From Paenibacillus illinoisensis NBRC 15959 (lineage in GTDB: Bacteria; Bacillota; Bacilli; Paenibacillales; Paenibacillaceae): DNA of 64,000 nucleotides. The translations under genes and the position numbers were made by a program. The stretch covers positions 124,001 through 188,000 of the forward strand of contig NZ_BIME01000002.1 in assembly GCF_004000925.1 (NCBI RefSeq). The letters are read 5' to 3'. Of the stretch, positions 1 through 10,186 are shown piece after piece; the first letter of the stretch is position 1; every line of letters begins with the position of its first letter. A model generated the notes under the pieces. It made no database searches. It was not told the origin of the DNA and was given only the letters and a program-made list of their open reading frames with translations.

Positions 1-77
1 GGAGCAAATCCAAAAAGATCATTCTCTTGCCTAATCCTAAGAGGTACAGGATTCGTTTCAAAAATGAGGTTATAGAC

Positions 78-101
78 AAGCAGGGGATTCCTGCTTTTTT
101 T
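78..101 (+). terminator. Rho-independent terminator-like hairpin
   Basis: AAGCAGG pairs with CCTGCTT around a short GGATT-type loop and is followed by a run of T. It probably ends a plus-strand transcript whose gene lies left of the window. No convincing coding sequence was found in bases 1-130. Confidence 0.55.
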
Positions 102-135
102 AAGAGGATTTTTGTAAGCGTTATCAAATAAAAAG

Positions 136-162
136 AAAAAAATAGCGGCCAATACAGCCGCT
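136..162 (-). terminator. Terminator of the esterase gene
   Basis: Read on the minus strand, AGCGGC and GCCGCT form a hairpin followed by ATTTTTTT, just downstream of the esterase stop codon. Confidence 0.7.
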
Positions 163-178
163 TATAATATGAAGCACA

Positions 179-913
179 CTAGTTCTCTTGCAAGAAATAT
201 AACAAGGCTTCAGGCAGTTCCTTTTGCCAAAATCCCCATTGATGATGACCATCCTTTTCCCGATAAGAGACGTGAGCACCGCGCTTTTCAAGCAAATCAC
301 GTGTGTCTCTGTTTAGCTGAACAAAATCATAAGTGCCGGTATCCGCCTCAAAGGCAGTTTCCTGTAAACCAACGATCATCCAGATGGAAAGCCAGGACAA
401 GTCTTCTTCAGCTGCATAGATTTCCTGGGAGGCAGAATAGAAGGCTCCAGACATGCTGATCACCCGTGTGAACAGATCCGGATAGAGCAGGGCCAGATGC
501 AATGAAACACTGCCACCAAGGGAATCGCCAGCGAGAACGCGTTCCTGTGGAGAGCGTCTTACCGGATATTTCTCTTCAATAAAGGGAATAATCTCTTCAG
601 CAAAGCATGAGGTATATGCTTTGAATCGATCACCGAATGGAGCATATTCCTGGGTTCGAACGGAGACATCAACCTGAACACCTACAATAATGAAAGGTTC
701 AGCACCCTCATCCAGAATAATGCGGTTGGCAGTCGTAGCAATACGACCAAAGTTGAAGAATTCTTCGCCGTCCTGACAATAAACGACAGGGTAGCTGAGT
801 AATTCGTTATAGCCTGGTGGAAGATAAATTCGAAGTGTGCGCTTCTCTCCAAGATAGCGGCTATCGATTTCTTCCTTTACAATCGTACGTTTCAAATAGC
901 GGGAATCCGTCAT
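179..913 (-). CDS. Putative esterase, alpha/beta hydrolase (enterochelin-esterase-like)
   Basis: A 244-residue protein without signal peptide or membrane segment, so probably cytoplasmic. It has the nucleophile elbow GDSLGG with Ser131, an HH pair near residues 223-224 suited to the catalytic histidine, and an Asp near 191 as possible acid. This layout is that of the putative esterase family that includes IroE/Fes-type and esterase D-like enzymes, which hydrolyse ester bonds of small molecules. The start ATG follows AAAGGTGA at good spacing. The gene stands alone, divergent from the pdh operon and closed by its own terminator. The natural substrate cannot be read from the sequence, and no siderophore genes are nearby. 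Confidence 0.85.
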   Translation of the reverse strand: MTDSRYLKRTIVKEEIDSRYLGEKRTLRIYLPPGYNELLSYPVVYCQDGEEFFNFGRIATTANRIILDEGAEPFIIVGVQVDVSVRTQEYAPFGDRFKAYTSCFAEEIIPFIEEKYPVRRSPQERVLAGDSLGGSVSLHLALLYPDLFTRVISMSGAFYSASQEIYAAEEDLSWLSIWMIVGLQETAFEADTGTYDFVQLNRDTRDLLEKRGAHVSYREKDGHHQWGFWQKELPEALLYFLQEN

Positions 914-1083
914 AAAACGTCACCTTTCTCGGTTTATTTTTGCATTCGTCCGCGCAATACGGTAAGATTAACCTGGTGCGGGGATAGGTCAAACACGCAA
1001 TCATGTATTATGCTGTTATACCAATATTAAGCCCCTGTTATACATACAATCCGGAAGGAAACATAAAAAAATTACGGATATCT

Positions 1084-1113
1084 TTGACGTATGCAGTGAA
1101 ACAGGTGTATAAT
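1084..1113 (+). promoter_or_regulatory. Sigma-A promoter of the pdh operon
   Basis: TTGACG at 1084-1089, an 18-base spacer and a perfect TATAAT at 1108-1113, about 55 bases ahead of the pdhA start codon. Confidence 0.75.
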
Positions 1114-1168
1114 AATATTATAACAGCGGAACTTGATATTCAAATTTTTTGTTGAGGTGAAGAAAAAA

Positions 1169-2236
1169 ATGAGCAAGGTTCCTTATGAAGTGTATACGGA
1201 GGATGTAGAAGCTCTGTCCGTGCTGTCTCCTGACGGCGAAATTGTAAACAAAGACATGATGCCTAAACTTTCCGACGATCAATTAAAAGAAATTATGTAC
1301 CGCATGGTATTTACCCGTACTTGGGATGACCGTGCAGTAAACCTGGGCCGTCAAGGTCGTCTTGGTTTCTATGCTCCAGTATCTGGACAAGAAGCAACAA
1401 TGGTTGGTAGTGAGTTTGCACTTGAGAAAGAAGACTTTATTGCTCCAGGCTATCGCGATATTCCGCAACTCGTGTGGCACGGACTTCCTCTTTATCAAGC
1501 ATTCTTGTACTCCCGTGGACACCAACATGGTGGACAAATTCCTGATGGCGTTAACGTATTGATGCCGCAAATCATCATTGGTGCACAAATTCTGCACGCA
1601 ATGGGTATTGCTATGGGTTATAAACTGAAGAAACAAAAGCAAGTTGTTATTACGTACACAGGTGATGGCGGTTCTTCTGAAGGTGACTTCTATGAAGGTC
1701 TGAACTACGCTGGTGTATACAAACTGCCAGTTATCTTCTTCGTACAAAACAATGGTTATGCCATCACAACTCCTTTTGCTAAACAAACAGCAGCTCTGTC
1801 CATCGCTCACAAAGCGGTAGCAGCAGGTATCAAAGGTGTTAAAGTTGACGGTATGGACATTTTCGCTGTTATCAAAGCGGTTCAGGAAGCTGCTGAACGT
1901 GGACGTAACGGAGAAGGCGCTACATTGATCGAAGCGGTAACTTACCGTTTCCGTCCTCACTCCCTTTCTGACGATGCTTCCAAATATCGTACAAAAGAAG
2001 AAGAGGCTGAATGGAGCGAAAAAGATCCAATCGCACGTTTCGCTAAGTATCTGGAGAAAAAAGGTCTTTGGACTGAAGAAGATACAGCTCGTGTGAAAGA
2101 AGAAGCAAAAGCTAAAGTAAATGAAGAGATCAAAAAAGCGGAAAAAACCGAGAAAATGACGATTTCAGGCTTGATCGACAGCATGTTCGAACAAACGCCT
2201 AAGCACTTGGAAGAGCAAAAAGCTGATTTCCAATAA
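1169..2236 (+). CDS. pdhA: Pyruvate dehydrogenase E1 component, alpha subunit
   Basis: Forms with PdhB the thiamine-diphosphate E1 enzyme that decarboxylates pyruvate and acetylates the lipoyl group of E2, feeding acetyl-CoA to the TCA cycle and fatty acid synthesis. The thiamine-diphosphate motif is visible: GDGGSSEGD at about residues 165-173 and the NN pair about 29 residues later. I chose ATG 1169 (MSKVPYEVY) because GAGGTGA lies 8 bases upstream. An in-frame upstream start at 1133 has no ribosome binding site and would add an unusual hydrophobic leader. The resulting 355 residues fit the Bacillus PdhA family. It is the first gene of pdhABCD, behind a strong sigma-A promoter. Branched-chain 2-oxoacid dehydrogenase E1 is the alternative, but order and similarity favour pyruvate. 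Confidence 0.96.
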   Translation: MSKVPYEVYTEDVEALSVLSPDGEIVNKDMMPKLSDDQLKEIMYRMVFTRTWDDRAVNLGRQGRLGFYAPVSGQEATMVGSEFALEKEDFIAPGYRDIPQLVWHGLPLYQAFLYSRGHQHGGQIPDGVNVLMPQIIIGAQILHAMGIAMGYKLKKQKQVVITYTGDGGSSEGDFYEGLNYAGVYKLPVIFFVQNNGYAITTPFAKQTAALSIAHKAVAAGIKGVKVDGMDIFAVIKAVQEAAERGRNGEGATLIEAVTYRFRPHSLSDDASKYRTKEEEAEWSEKDPIARFAKYLEKKGLWTEEDTARVKEEAKAKVNEEIKKAEKTEKMTISGLIDSMFEQTPKHLEEQKADFQ

Positions 2237-2341
2237 GTTTTTTCCGATAAAGCATAAACATCCGGCGCCGGCTCTGGTGTCTCGGTATACATGTATGAAT
2301 TCAAATGTGAACTGTCAATGTTTAAGGAGGAAATGAAGCAA

Positions 2342-3319
2342 ATGGCACAATTGAACATGAAAGAAGCAATCCGTGATGCGCTTCGCGTTGAGTTGAAACG
2401 TGATCCTAACGTTCTGCTTTTCGGTGAAGACGTAGGTAATGTAGGCGGCGTTTTCCGTGTAACGGAAGGTCTGCAAAAAGAGTTTGGCGAAGAGCGTGTA
2501 TTTGATACTCCACTGGCTGAGTCCGCTATTGGTGGTTTGGCTGTAGGTTTGGGTATTCAAGGCTTCCGTCCGGTAGCTGAAATCCAATTCGTAGGTTTCA
2601 TCTTCGAAGCACTTGACCAAATGGTAGTGCAAGCTGCTCGTATGCGTTTCCGCTCCGGTGGAAAATACAATTCTCCAATCGTATTCCGTACACCATTCGG
2701 TGGCGGTGTAAAAGCGGCAGAATTGCATACAGATTCTCTGGAAGGTTTGCTCACGCAAACTCCGGGTATTAAAGTAGTAGTTCCTTCTAACCCTTATGAT
2801 GCAAAAGGTCTGATGATCGCTTCCATCCGCGACAACGATCCTGTATTCTTCATGGAGCACTTGAACCTGTACCACGCTTTCCGTGCAGAAGTGCCTGAAG
2901 AAGACTACGTTGTTGAACTGGGTAAAGCAAACGTTGTTCGTGAAGGTTCCGACGTTACGATCATCACTTACGGTATGATGGTTCATACTTCCGTTAAAGC
3001 AGCGGAAGAGCTTGAAAAACAAGGAATCAAAGTTGAAGTCATCGACCTTCGTACGATCAGCCCGATCGACATCGATACTGTTGTTGCTTCTATTAAGAAA
3101 ACAAATCGTGCAATTGTTGTACAAGAAGCTCAAAAGAGCGCAGGTGTTGCAGCTGAAGTCATTGCCCAAATCAATGAAAAAGCTATTCTTCACCTGGAAG
3201 CACCGGTTCTGCGTGTAGCTGGTCCGGACACTGTATATCCATTCGCACAAATTGAAGATACATGGCTGCCTAACCCAGCACGTATTGTTGCTGCGGTTAA
3301 CAAAGTCGTAAATTTCTAA
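2342..3319 (+). CDS. pdhB: Pyruvate dehydrogenase E1 component, beta subunit
   Basis: The beta chain of E1 completes the active site and docks E1 on the E2 core. The sequence begins [15 protein letters not shown], then has the LLFGEDVG motif and the transketolase-like pyrimidine-binding and C-terminal domains typical of the family. I chose ATG 2342, 11 bases after AAGGAGG (2324-2330). Earlier in-frame starts sit on or before the binding site. At 325 residues it matches the usual PdhB length. The gap from pdhA is about 105 bases and contains the palindrome CCGGCGCCGG, which could shape an mRNA hairpin between the two genes. Confidence 0.96.
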   Translation: MAQLNMKEAIRDALRVELKRDPNVLLFGEDVGNVGGVFRVTEGLQKEFGEERVFDTPLAESAIGGLAVGLGIQGFRPVAEIQFVGFIFEALDQMVVQAARMRFRSGGKYNSPIVFRTPFGGGVKAAELHTDSLEGLLTQTPGIKVVVPSNPYDAKGLMIASIRDNDPVFFMEHLNLYHAFRAEVPEEDYVVELGKANVVREGSDVTIITYGMMVHTSVKAAEELEKQGIKVEVIDLRTISPIDIDTVVASIKKTNRAIVVQEAQKSAGVAAEVIAQINEKAILHLEAPVLRVAGPDTVYPFAQIEDTWLPNPARIVAAVNKVVNF

Positions 3320-3405
3320 TTTGATCATCTGACATGCCGCAAGGCGCAGTATGGTGATTGACATCGCAGCACAGGCTGCACTGTAAACAGCCATTAGCCC
3401 CTTGA

Positions 3406-3434
3406 TTGACAGTTATTTGCATTAGCAGTAACAG
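3406..3434 (+). promoter_or_regulatory. Possible internal promoter before pdhC
   Basis: A perfect TTGACA at 3406-3411 is followed after 17 bases by a weak -10, TAACAG. The 176-base gap between pdhB and pdhC is long for an operon and could hold a second promoter. The -10 match is poor, so this is only a candidate. Confidence 0.35.
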
Positions 3435-3495
3435 TTAGTTCTTGGAGCTAAGGGTTGTTTTCAGGATTGAGCACATAATCAAGGAGGTTTTTCAG

Positions 3496-4812
3496 TTGGC
3501 TAAATTTGAATACAAATTCCCTGAACTAGGCGAAGGCCTTCACGAAGGCGAAATCATCAAGATGCACATCAAAGTCGGGGACAAAGTAACTGACGACGAT
3601 ATCATCATGGAAGTACAAAACGACAAAGCGGTAGTAGAAGTACCTTGTCCGGTTAACGGAACAGTTACTGAAGTATTCGCTAAAGACGGTCAAATCTGTC
3701 ATGTTGGTGAAGTAGTTGCTGTTATCGATGCAGAAGGCGAACTGCCTGAGCAAGACGACGCTCCTGCTGGCGACCAAGGTGCACAAGAGAAAGACGCAGC
3801 TCAAGGCGGAGCTGACACTAGTGGTTCTTCTGCAGCAGCTTCCAGCTCAGATGCAGCTCAAGAAGGCGGCAACAACAGCGTTCCGGCAGTACCTGCCAAA
3901 GACGTTCTGGCAACTCCAAGCGTGCGCAAATTTGCTCGTGAGCAAGGTGTAGACATCGCTCAGGTTAACGGCACTGGAAACAACGGTAAAGTAACCAAAG
4001 AAGATGTTGAATCCTTCAAAAATGGTGGCGGCCAATCCGCAGCAGCTTCCGCAGCTCCTGCTCAAGAAGAGAAAAAATCTTCACCAGCAGCGGCAGCAGC
4101 TGACCAACGCCTTGAAGAAGAGCGCGTACCATTCAAAGGTATCCGTAAAGCAATCTCCAATGCTATGGTTAAATCGGCTTACACTGCACCTCACGTTACA
4201 ATCATGGACGAAGTGGACGTAACCGAGTTGGTTGCTTTCCGTACTCGCATGAAACCAATCGCAGAGAAAAAAGGAACGAAAGTTACTTATCTGCCGTTCA
4301 TCGTTAAAGCATTGGTTGCAGCTTCCCGTCAATTCCCTGCTCTGAATGCAATGATTGATGAAGAAGCTAACGAAATTGTTTACAAAAAATACTACAACAT
4401 CGGTATCGCAACAGATACAGACAACGGCTTGATCGTTCCTGTTATCAAAGATGCTGATCGCAAATCCATCTGGATGATCGCTGATTCCATTCGTGATCTG
4501 GCAGCTCGTGGCCGTGATGGCAAATTGAGCGCTAACGAAATGAAAGGAAGCACAATCTCCATCAGTAACATCGGTTCTGCTGGCGGTATGTTCTTCACTC
4601 CGATCATCAACTTCCCTGAAGTTGCAATCCTCGGAACTGGACGTATCAGCGAAAAAGCGGTTATCAAAGACGGCGAAGTTGTTGCAGCACCTGTAATGGC
4701 TCTTTCCTTGAGCTTTGACCACCGTATCATCGATGGCGCAACAGCACAAAACTTTATGAACTACATTAAACAGCTGCTCGCTAACCCTGAGCTGCTTGTT
4801 ATGGAGGTGTAA
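3496..4812 (+). CDS. pdhC: Dihydrolipoamide acetyltransferase, E2 of pyruvate dehydrogenase
   Basis: Forms the structural core of the complex and transfers the acetyl group from lipoamide to CoA. A single lipoyl domain spans residues 1-80 with the lipoylated Lys44 in NDKA. A long Ala/Gln/Gly/Ser-rich linker follows, then the peripheral-subunit-binding domain (about 137-173), a second linker and the catalytic domain (about 208-436) with the HRIIDG signature, His409 and Asp413. The start is TTG 3496, 8 bases behind a perfect AAGGAGG. The longer reading frame upstream has no binding site. At 438 residues it fits Gram-positive E2 chains. The gene is followed after 3 bases by the dihydrolipoyl dehydrogenase gene. 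Confidence 0.96.
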   Translation: MAKFEYKFPELGEGLHEGEIIKMHIKVGDKVTDDDIIMEVQNDKAVVEVPCPVNGTVTEVFAKDGQICHVGEVVAVIDAEGELPEQDDAPAGDQGAQEKDAAQGGADTSGSSAAASSSDAAQEGGNNSVPAVPAKDVLATPSVRKFAREQGVDIAQVNGTGNNGKVTKEDVESFKNGGGQSAAASAAPAQEEKKSSPAAAAADQRLEEERVPFKGIRKAISNAMVKSAYTAPHVTIMDEVDVTELVAFRTRMKPIAEKKGTKVTYLPFIVKALVAASRQFPALNAMIDEEANEIVYKKYYNIGIATDTDNGLIVPVIKDADRKSIWMIADSIRDLAARGRDGKLSANEMKGSTISISNIGSAGGMFFTPIINFPEVAILGTGRISEKAVIKDGEVVAAPVMALSLSFDHRIIDGATAQNFMNYIKQLLANPELLVMEV

Positions 4813-4815
4813 GAT

Positions 4816-6231
4816 ATGGTAGTAGGCGACGCTTCTCTCAATATCGACACATTAGTAATTGGTGCGGGTCCTGGCGGCTATGTAGCTGCCATCCGCGCTG
4901 CTCAACTGGGCCAAAGCGTATTGATTGTAGACAAATCCGAGCTTGGTGGCGTTTGTTTGAACCGCGGATGTATCCCGTCCAAAGCCCTGATCTCTGCTGC
5001 ACACCAATATGAAAATGCACTTCACGGTGAAGCATTCGGTATTTCTGCTGAAAACGTAAAAGTGGACTTCGGCAAAACTCAAGAATTCAAAAACGGCGTT
5101 GTTAAGAAAATGACTGGCGGCGTAGCTGGTTTGCTTAAAGGCAACAAAGTTGAAGTTTTCAATGGTGAGTGCATGTTCATCAACGAAAACGAAGCGCGTG
5201 TATTCAACGATCACGAATCTCCGCGTTACAAATTCAAAAATGCAATCATTGCAACAGGTTCCCGTCCAATCGAACTGAAACCTTTCCCATTTGGCGGACG
5301 CATTCTGTCTTCGACAGAAGCATTGAACCTGCCTGAAGTACCGAAAAGCCTGATCGTTATCGGTGGCGGTTATATCGGTGCTGAGCTTGGTCAAATGTAC
5401 TCCAAATTCGGTGCTAAAGTAACGATCATCGAAGGTTTGGATACTGTACTGCCAGGATTCGATAAAGACATGACTAGCCTTGTGGCTAAAAACATGAAGA
5501 AAACAGGCATCGAAATCGTAACGGGTGCAAAAGCTGAAAGTGCTGAGCAAACGGACAAAGATGTAACTGTTAAATATTCCGTAAATGGTGAGTCCAAAGA
5601 AGTAACTGCAGACTACCTGCTTGTTACTGTTGGACGTCGTCCAAACACGGATGGTGAGCTTGGTTTGGACCTGATCGGTGTTGATGTTGACGAGCGTGGA
5701 TTCGTTAAAGTTGACCACCAAGGCCGCACTAGCATTCCTCACATCTTCGCAATCGGTGATATCGTATCCGGTTTGGCACTTGCCCACAAAGCTTCTTATG
5801 AAGGTAAAGTGGCTGCTGAAGCAATCGCAGGACAACCATCTGTAGTTGACTACAAATGTATGCCAGCTGTTGTATTTACAGATCCAGAGTGCTCCAGCGT
5901 AGGTTACACTGAAAAAGAAGCCAAAGAAAAAGGCTACAAAGTTAAAGCAGGTAAATTCCCTTATGCGGGTAACGGCCGTGCAGTATCTTTGAACCATGCT
6001 GAAGGCTTCGTGAAAATCGTAGCTGACGAAGAAAGCGGCCTTGTACTTGGTTGCCAAATCGTTGGTCTGGAAGCTTCCAACCTGATTGCTGAGCTTGGTC
6101 TTGCAATCGAAATGGGTGCTACTCTGGAAGATCTGGCTCTGACTATTCACGCTCACCCAACTTTGGGCGAAATCGTGATGGAAGCTGCGGAACTGGTTAT
6201 GGGTCACCCGATCCACATCATTTCCCGCTAA
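4816..6231 (+). CDS. pdhD: Dihydrolipoyl dehydrogenase, E3 component
   Basis: Re-oxidises the dihydrolipoyl arm of E2 and passes electrons via FAD to NAD+. The 471 residues show the FAD-binding GAGPGGY near residue 17, the redox-active disulfide [13 protein letters not shown] (Cys47, Cys52), a central NAD-binding GGGYIGAE, and the C-terminal HPTLGE catalytic dyad (His447, Glu452). ATG 4816 follows GGAGGTG. It is the last gene of the operon, with a terminator 45 bases beyond the stop. E3 is often shared with 2-oxoglutarate and branched-chain dehydrogenases, so this copy may serve those complexes too. Confidence 0.96.
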   Translation: MVVGDASLNIDTLVIGAGPGGYVAAIRAAQLGQSVLIVDKSELGGVCLNRGCIPSKALISAAHQYENALHGEAFGISAENVKVDFGKTQEFKNGVVKKMTGGVAGLLKGNKVEVFNGECMFINENEARVFNDHESPRYKFKNAIIATGSRPIELKPFPFGGRILSSTEALNLPEVPKSLIVIGGGYIGAELGQMYSKFGAKVTIIEGLDTVLPGFDKDMTSLVAKNMKKTGIEIVTGAKAESAEQTDKDVTVKYSVNGESKEVTADYLLVTVGRRPNTDGELGLDLIGVDVDERGFVKVDHQGRTSIPHIFAIGDIVSGLALAHKASYEGKVAAEAIAGQPSVVDYKCMPAVVFTDPECSSVGYTEKEAKEKGYKVKAGKFPYAGNGRAVSLNHAEGFVKIVADEESGLVLGCQIVGLEASNLIAELGLAIEMGATLEDLALTIHAHPTLGEIVMEAAELVMGHPIHIISR

Positions 6232-6274
6232 TATCGTCTAAGCTTCAGACTCGTCCGGCATCATACGTAAATCA

Positions 6275-6314
6275 AGAGGTGAATAGCGCTAACGCGTTAT
6301 TCGCCTCTTTTTTT
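6275..6314 (+). terminator. Terminator of the pdh operon
   Basis: AGAGGTGAATA pairs with TATTCGCCTCT (one G-U pair) followed by eight T. Confidence 0.85.
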
Positions 6315-6506
6315 GTGAGTGTAGAAGGCTTCCGTAGAGTTATATCATGTACATTGTGTTGTAAACATAAGCAAAATTGAATGTGTTTTCAACTCTTTTT
6401 CCATCGTGCACAGTGTGATAAACTGTTAAGATGATCAGACACGATGTAACTCAGACCAATCTGGAACTGAGTGGCAACATATATAGAGATGCGAGGGGAA
6501 ATCAAC

Positions 6507-7301
6507 TTGAAAAACTATCTCGATTTATTACAAGATATATTGGATAACGGTGTTCATAAAGGGGATCGTACTGGAACGGGTACACAATCGGTGTTTGGCA
6601 GACAGCTTCGTTATAACCTGTCAGAAGGCTTTCCGCTTGTAACCACGAAGCGAATCCATCTTAAATCCGTCATTCATGAACTATTATGGTTCTTGAGTGG
6701 GGATACGAATATTGCCTACCTGAAAGAAAACGGAGTGAAGATCTGGGACGATTGGGCAGACGAGAATGGCGATCTAGGCCCGGTTTACGGTTCACAGTGG
6801 AGAACATGGGAAGCACCAAACGGGGAGAAAATTGATCAGATTTCAGCAGTTATCGATTCAATTAAAAATAACCCGGATTCACGCCGGCATCTGGTAAGTG
6901 CATGGAACGTGGCAGAGATTAACAACATGAAGCTTCCACCTTGTCATTTTGCGTTTCAATTTTATGTGGCGGAGGGTAAACTATCCTGTATGCTTACGAT
7001 GCGCTCCGTGGATACATTCCTGGGGTTGCCATTTAATATTGCCAGCTACGCGTTACTGACACATATGATTGCCCAACAGTGTGACCTTGAAGTGGGAGAT
7101 TTCATCTGGTCGGGTGGCGATGTGCACATCTATTCCAATCATGTGGAGCAAGTGAAAACACAGCTTGAGCGGGAGCCTTTCGCGCTGCCTAAGTTGATCA
7201 TTAAACGTAAGCCGGATTCGATTTTTGATTATAAGTTTGAGGATTTTGAGTTTGAGAACTATCAGCATCATCCGGGGATCAAAGCTCCAATTGCGGTATA
7301 A
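6507..7301 (+). CDS. thyA: Thymidylate synthase (ThyA)
   Basis: Methylates dUMP to dTMP using methylene-tetrahydrofolate, producing dihydrofolate that FolA, encoded next, recycles. The catalytic cysteine is Cys146 in [10 protein letters not shown], the same number as in E. coli ThyA. The N-terminal [13 protein letters not shown] phosphate-binding loop and the C-terminal PGIKAPIAV are intact. I chose TTG 6507 ([10 protein letters not shown]) because GAGGGGAA lies six bases upstream and it gives 264 residues, exactly the E. coli length. An in-frame ATG 36 bases earlier has no binding site. thyA-folA is a common two-gene unit, here with 27 bases between them. Confidence 0.96.
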   Translation: MKNYLDLLQDILDNGVHKGDRTGTGTQSVFGRQLRYNLSEGFPLVTTKRIHLKSVIHELLWFLSGDTNIAYLKENGVKIWDDWADENGDLGPVYGSQWRTWEAPNGEKIDQISAVIDSIKNNPDSRRHLVSAWNVAEINNMKLPPCHFAFQFYVAEGKLSCMLTMRSVDTFLGLPFNIASYALLTHMIAQQCDLEVGDFIWSGGDVHIYSNHVEQVKTQLEREPFALPKLIIKRKPDSIFDYKFEDFEFENYQHHPGIKAPIAV

Positions 7302-7328
7302 GCAGACTCGAAAAAGGAGTGTAGCATT

Positions 7329-7817
7329 TTGAGTATTGAACTTGTGTGGGCTATGGGTGAAAATGGTGTTATTGGCTTGAACAACTCCATTCCATGGCGA
7401 TTGCCCAAAGATATGGCTTTTTTTAAGCAACGTACGTTAAATAAAACGATTATTATGGGTCGCAATACGTGGGAATCCTTTGGTGGTAAGCCGCTCCCGC
7501 AGCGCCGGAATATTGTGGTCACCAGAGATCTGAACTACAAGGTAGAGCAGGCAGAAGTGGTGCATTCCATTGAAGAAGGTTTGGAGGCTACCAAAGGAGA
7601 GGAACTATGTGTAATCGGTGGCTCACAGGTATACCGTGAGTTCCTCCCGCTGGCGGACCGGTTGGTGGTTACCAGGATCCATGAGGAATTTGAGGGAGAT
7701 ACCTTTTTCCCGGATGTGGATTGGTCCGAATGGGAGCTGAAGGAGCAGATTGAGGGCGAGCAGGACGAGAAAAATGTGTACGCCTATACGTTTGAGTTTT
7801 ATGAACGCAAACGCTGA
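7329..7817 (+). CDS. folA: Dihydrofolate reductase
   Basis: Reduces dihydrofolate to tetrahydrofolate with NADPH, closing the cycle opened by ThyA. The 162-residue protein has the family pattern: WAMGENGVIG, the substrate acid Asp28 in WRLPKDMAFF, the NADPH-binding IIMGRNTWESFG and the later VIGGSQVYREFLP. The start is a TTG with AAGGAG nine bases upstream. It is transcribed with thyA and followed by a terminator. The chromosomal setting next to thyA marks it as the housekeeping enzyme rather than an acquired trimethoprim-resistance form. Confidence 0.95.
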   Translation: MSIELVWAMGENGVIGLNNSIPWRLPKDMAFFKQRTLNKTIIMGRNTWESFGGKPLPQRRNIVVTRDLNYKVEQAEVVHSIEEGLEATKGEELCVIGGSQVYREFLPLADRLVVTRIHEEFEGDTFFPDVDWSEWELKEQIEGEQDEKNVYAYTFEFYERKR

Positions 7818-7872
7818 AGCTAACCTTTAAGATGATAATTCATTGAAATTTGATGTGTGAAATGAAAAATAG

Positions 7873-7917
7873 AAAAGGCGCTGATTGACGATATATTCGT
7901 GAACAGCGTCTTTTTTC
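7873..7917 (+). terminator. Terminator of thyA-folA
   Basis: AAAAGGCGCTG pairs with CAGCGTCTTTT, with an inner ACGA/TCGT extension, and ends in a run of T. Confidence 0.8.
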
Positions 7918-8450
7918 ATTATTTTTAAAAATGTAGGTTGCCCTCTGCCATTATTTGTGGTTTACACGAATATAACATTTGTAACCATGAGAAATTGGGG
8001 CTCAAAAATAAGCTTTTCAACATAACTAGTAAAAAAGTATAAAAGTTATGGGCATTTACCGTTGTAAAGCCCTAAATTCGAGTGAATATTCGGAATTGGG
8101 AGGTGTATAGGGCTGACTTGCTTGATTTTAATGGTAAATTAGCTCACATTCACATGACGTTCGTTTTGTTTTTCGACATAATAAACGTTAGATCAGACTT
8201 TTGATCATCATTTTCAGCTCCAAAATAAGGGTATTGACCACAGCTAAACCTGACGATATGATGTATAAAATACAAATAATTATGCGGATAATCCATTTAA
8301 TATTCAGTTGTCGAAATGCTACTATAATTGAAATATCTTTGAGAAGTTTTTGTGATACAATAGACAAAAAACTCAGCATGAGTAATCCATTTCATATAGA
8401 ACCATGCCAATGAAAGGATTAAGACGAGAACGGATGGGGGAAAACGTAAG
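7918..8450 (+). other. Gene-free AT-rich stretch before gltD
   Basis: About 530 bases with no supported gene. A TATAAT occurs at 8323-8328 but has no good -35 partner. A hydrophobic minus-strand frame at 8188-8379 lacks a ribosome binding site. No riboswitch or T-box was recognised. The gltD promoter is presumably here but could not be placed. Confidence 0.5.
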
Positions 8451-9938
8451 ATGTCTACACCTACTGGATTTATGGAATACAAACGGCAGCTGCCTGCGGA
8501 CAGGGAGCCGGCTGAGCGGATTAAGGATTGGGAAGAGTTTCATAAACATATGGCTGAAGAAGAGCTCAGAACACAAGGTGCACGATGCATGGATTGTGGT
8601 ACCCCGTATTGCCATACAGGTATAGATATGATTGGCGGAACGTCGGGCTGTCCTGTGCATAACCTGATTCCGGAATGGAATAATCTTGTATATCGTGGAT
8701 TGTGGAGAGAAGCGCTTGATCGTCTGCACAAAACAAATAATTTTCCGGAGTTTACAGGTCGTGTCTGTCCAGCTCCATGTGAAGGATCTTGTACCGTTGG
8801 CCTGATCGGCCAGCCGGTTACCATCAAAACGATTGAAGAAGCTATTATCGAAAAAGGATTCGAAGAAGGCTGGGTGGTTCCCCAACCTCCGGAGAAACGC
8901 ACAGGTAAGCGCGTAGCGGTCGTTGGTTCTGGCCCTGCAGGTCTTGCAACGGCAGCTCAGTTGAATAAAGCAGGTCATACGGTAACTGTATATGAGCGTT
9001 CGGACCGTGTCGGTGGTTTGCTGATGTATGGTATTCCTACAATGAAACTGGACAAAAAAGTGGTGCAACGTCGTGTGGATCTGCTTGAAGCGGAAGGCGT
9101 TCAGTTCGTGACAAACACCGAGATTGGCAAGGATATTCCTGCTCAGCAATTGGTGGACGAGTATGATGCAGTCGTGCTGTGTGGTGGCGCTACGAAGCCG
9201 CGGGAGTTCAATATTGAAGGAAGCGACTTGAAAGGCGTACATTACGCGATGGACTTCCTGAATGGCAGTATCAAAAGTTACCTGGATTCCAATCTGGAGG
9301 ACGGAAACTACATTTCTGCAAAAGATAAAGACGTTATCGTTATTGGTGGCGGAGATACTGGTTCGGACTGTGTGGCTACATCGCTCCGTCACGGTTGTCG
9401 TACCGTAACTCAATTTGGTACACATACCCAAGCACCAATGGAACGTGATCGCATTAACAACCCTTGGCCGCAATTCCCTAACGTTTACACATTGGACTAT
9501 GCACAAGAGGAAGCCAAAGCATTGTTCGGGCAAGATCCGCGTGAATTCTCCATCATGACAACCAAATTTGTTGGAGATGAAGAGGGCAACCTCAAAGAGC
9601 TGCATACGATTCAAATCGAGCGTATCGTTGATGAAACAGGTCGTAAGATCTACCAGCCAATCCCTGGTACAGAGCGCGTTTTCCCTGCACAAATGGCAAT
9701 GATCGCGATCGGGTTTGATGGTCCGGAGCAAACGCTGGTTGAACAGCTGGGGCTTGCAACAGATCGTCGTACCAATGTTAAAGCTCGCTACGGCAAATAC
9801 AATACCAATGTGGATAAAGTATTCGCTGCAGGAGACATGCGTCGCGGACAAAGTCTGGTTGTGTGGGCAATCAATGAAGGACGCGAAGCCGCTCGTGAAG
9901 TAGACAAATACCTGATGGGTGCCACCGTTCTTGCTTAA
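8451..9938 (+). CDS. gltD: Glutamate synthase, small (beta) subunit
   Basis: GltD oxidises NADPH and passes electrons to the large subunit GltB, which makes glutamate from glutamine and 2-oxoglutarate. The 495 residues begin [12 protein letters not shown]. Next come the N-terminal cysteine-rich iron-sulfur region ([10 protein letters not shown], then CPAPCEGSC), the FAD-binding GSGPAGLA and a second nucleotide motif [11 protein letters not shown] 8451 follows a GGGGG stretch at about 10 bases. No gltB is adjacent: the neighbours are folA and fur, so the large subunit must be encoded elsewhere. A GltD-like electron-transfer subunit of another enzyme is possible, but the match to GltD is full length. 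Confidence 0.93.
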   Translation: MSTPTGFMEYKRQLPADREPAERIKDWEEFHKHMAEEELRTQGARCMDCGTPYCHTGIDMIGGTSGCPVHNLIPEWNNLVYRGLWREALDRLHKTNNFPEFTGRVCPAPCEGSCTVGLIGQPVTIKTIEEAIIEKGFEEGWVVPQPPEKRTGKRVAVVGSGPAGLATAAQLNKAGHTVTVYERSDRVGGLLMYGIPTMKLDKKVVQRRVDLLEAEGVQFVTNTEIGKDIPAQQLVDEYDAVVLCGGATKPREFNIEGSDLKGVHYAMDFLNGSIKSYLDSNLEDGNYISAKDKDVIVIGGGDTGSDCVATSLRHGCRTVTQFGTHTQAPMERDRINNPWPQFPNVYTLDYAQEEAKALFGQDPREFSIMTTKFVGDEEGNLKELHTIQIERIVDETGRKIYQPIPGTERVFPAQMAMIAIGFDGPEQTLVEQLGLATDRRTNVKARYGKYNTNVDKVFAAGDMRRGQSLVVWAINEGREAAREVDKYLMGATVLA

Positions 9939-9990
9939 TTTGTAATAAGCAATAATTTCATAAATTATATCGGAACAAAAGATGTGATAC

Positions 9991-10029
9991 AAAAAACAAC
10001 TCTCGCTTATAGTGGGAGTTGTTTTTTTA
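9991..10029 (+). terminator. Terminator of gltD
   Basis: CAACTCTCGCT pairs with AGTGGGAGTTG (G-U pairs allowed) and is followed by seven T. Confidence 0.8.
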
Positions 10030-10114
10030 TTTCATAACTCTATTGCGTATCAAATAATTTGGGCTAGTGTGCGGTATAGCATTGCTTTTTAAGTCGTAAA
10101 GATTTATTATTAGA

Positions 10115-10129
10115 TTATAATAATTATAA
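10115..10129 (+). promoter_or_regulatory. Per box (PerR operator) upstream of fur
   Basis: TTATAATAATTATAA is a perfect 7-1-7 palindrome and equals the Bacillus PerR consensus TTATAATNATTATAA. It contains a TATAAT (10116-10121) usable as -10, so a bound repressor would block the fur promoter. Fur boxes have a related 7-1-7 shape (TGATAATNATTATCA), but the T/A positions here match PerR. Confidence 0.75.
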
Positions 10130-10186
10130 ATAAGACAACAAATGACATTGTTAAATAGAGAATTTAAATCCGGAGGTGCGACAGCT

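Noticed and set aside
3..131. A frame open from the left edge that could be the end of an upstream gene
   Set aside because: It is rich in AGG codons, unlike the neighbouring genes, and crosses a terminator hairpin; too short to judge.
4852..6216. A 454-codon open frame antisense to pdhD
   Set aside because: It has no ribosome binding site and no recognisable domain; the pdhD coding strand is certain. Long antisense frames here come from codon bias. The same holds for antisense frames over pdhB (2315-3394) and gltD (8373-9992).
8188..8379. Hydrophobic 63-codon minus-strand frame
   Set aside because: No ribosome binding site and no family match; the AT-rich sequence readily encodes Ile/Leu runs.
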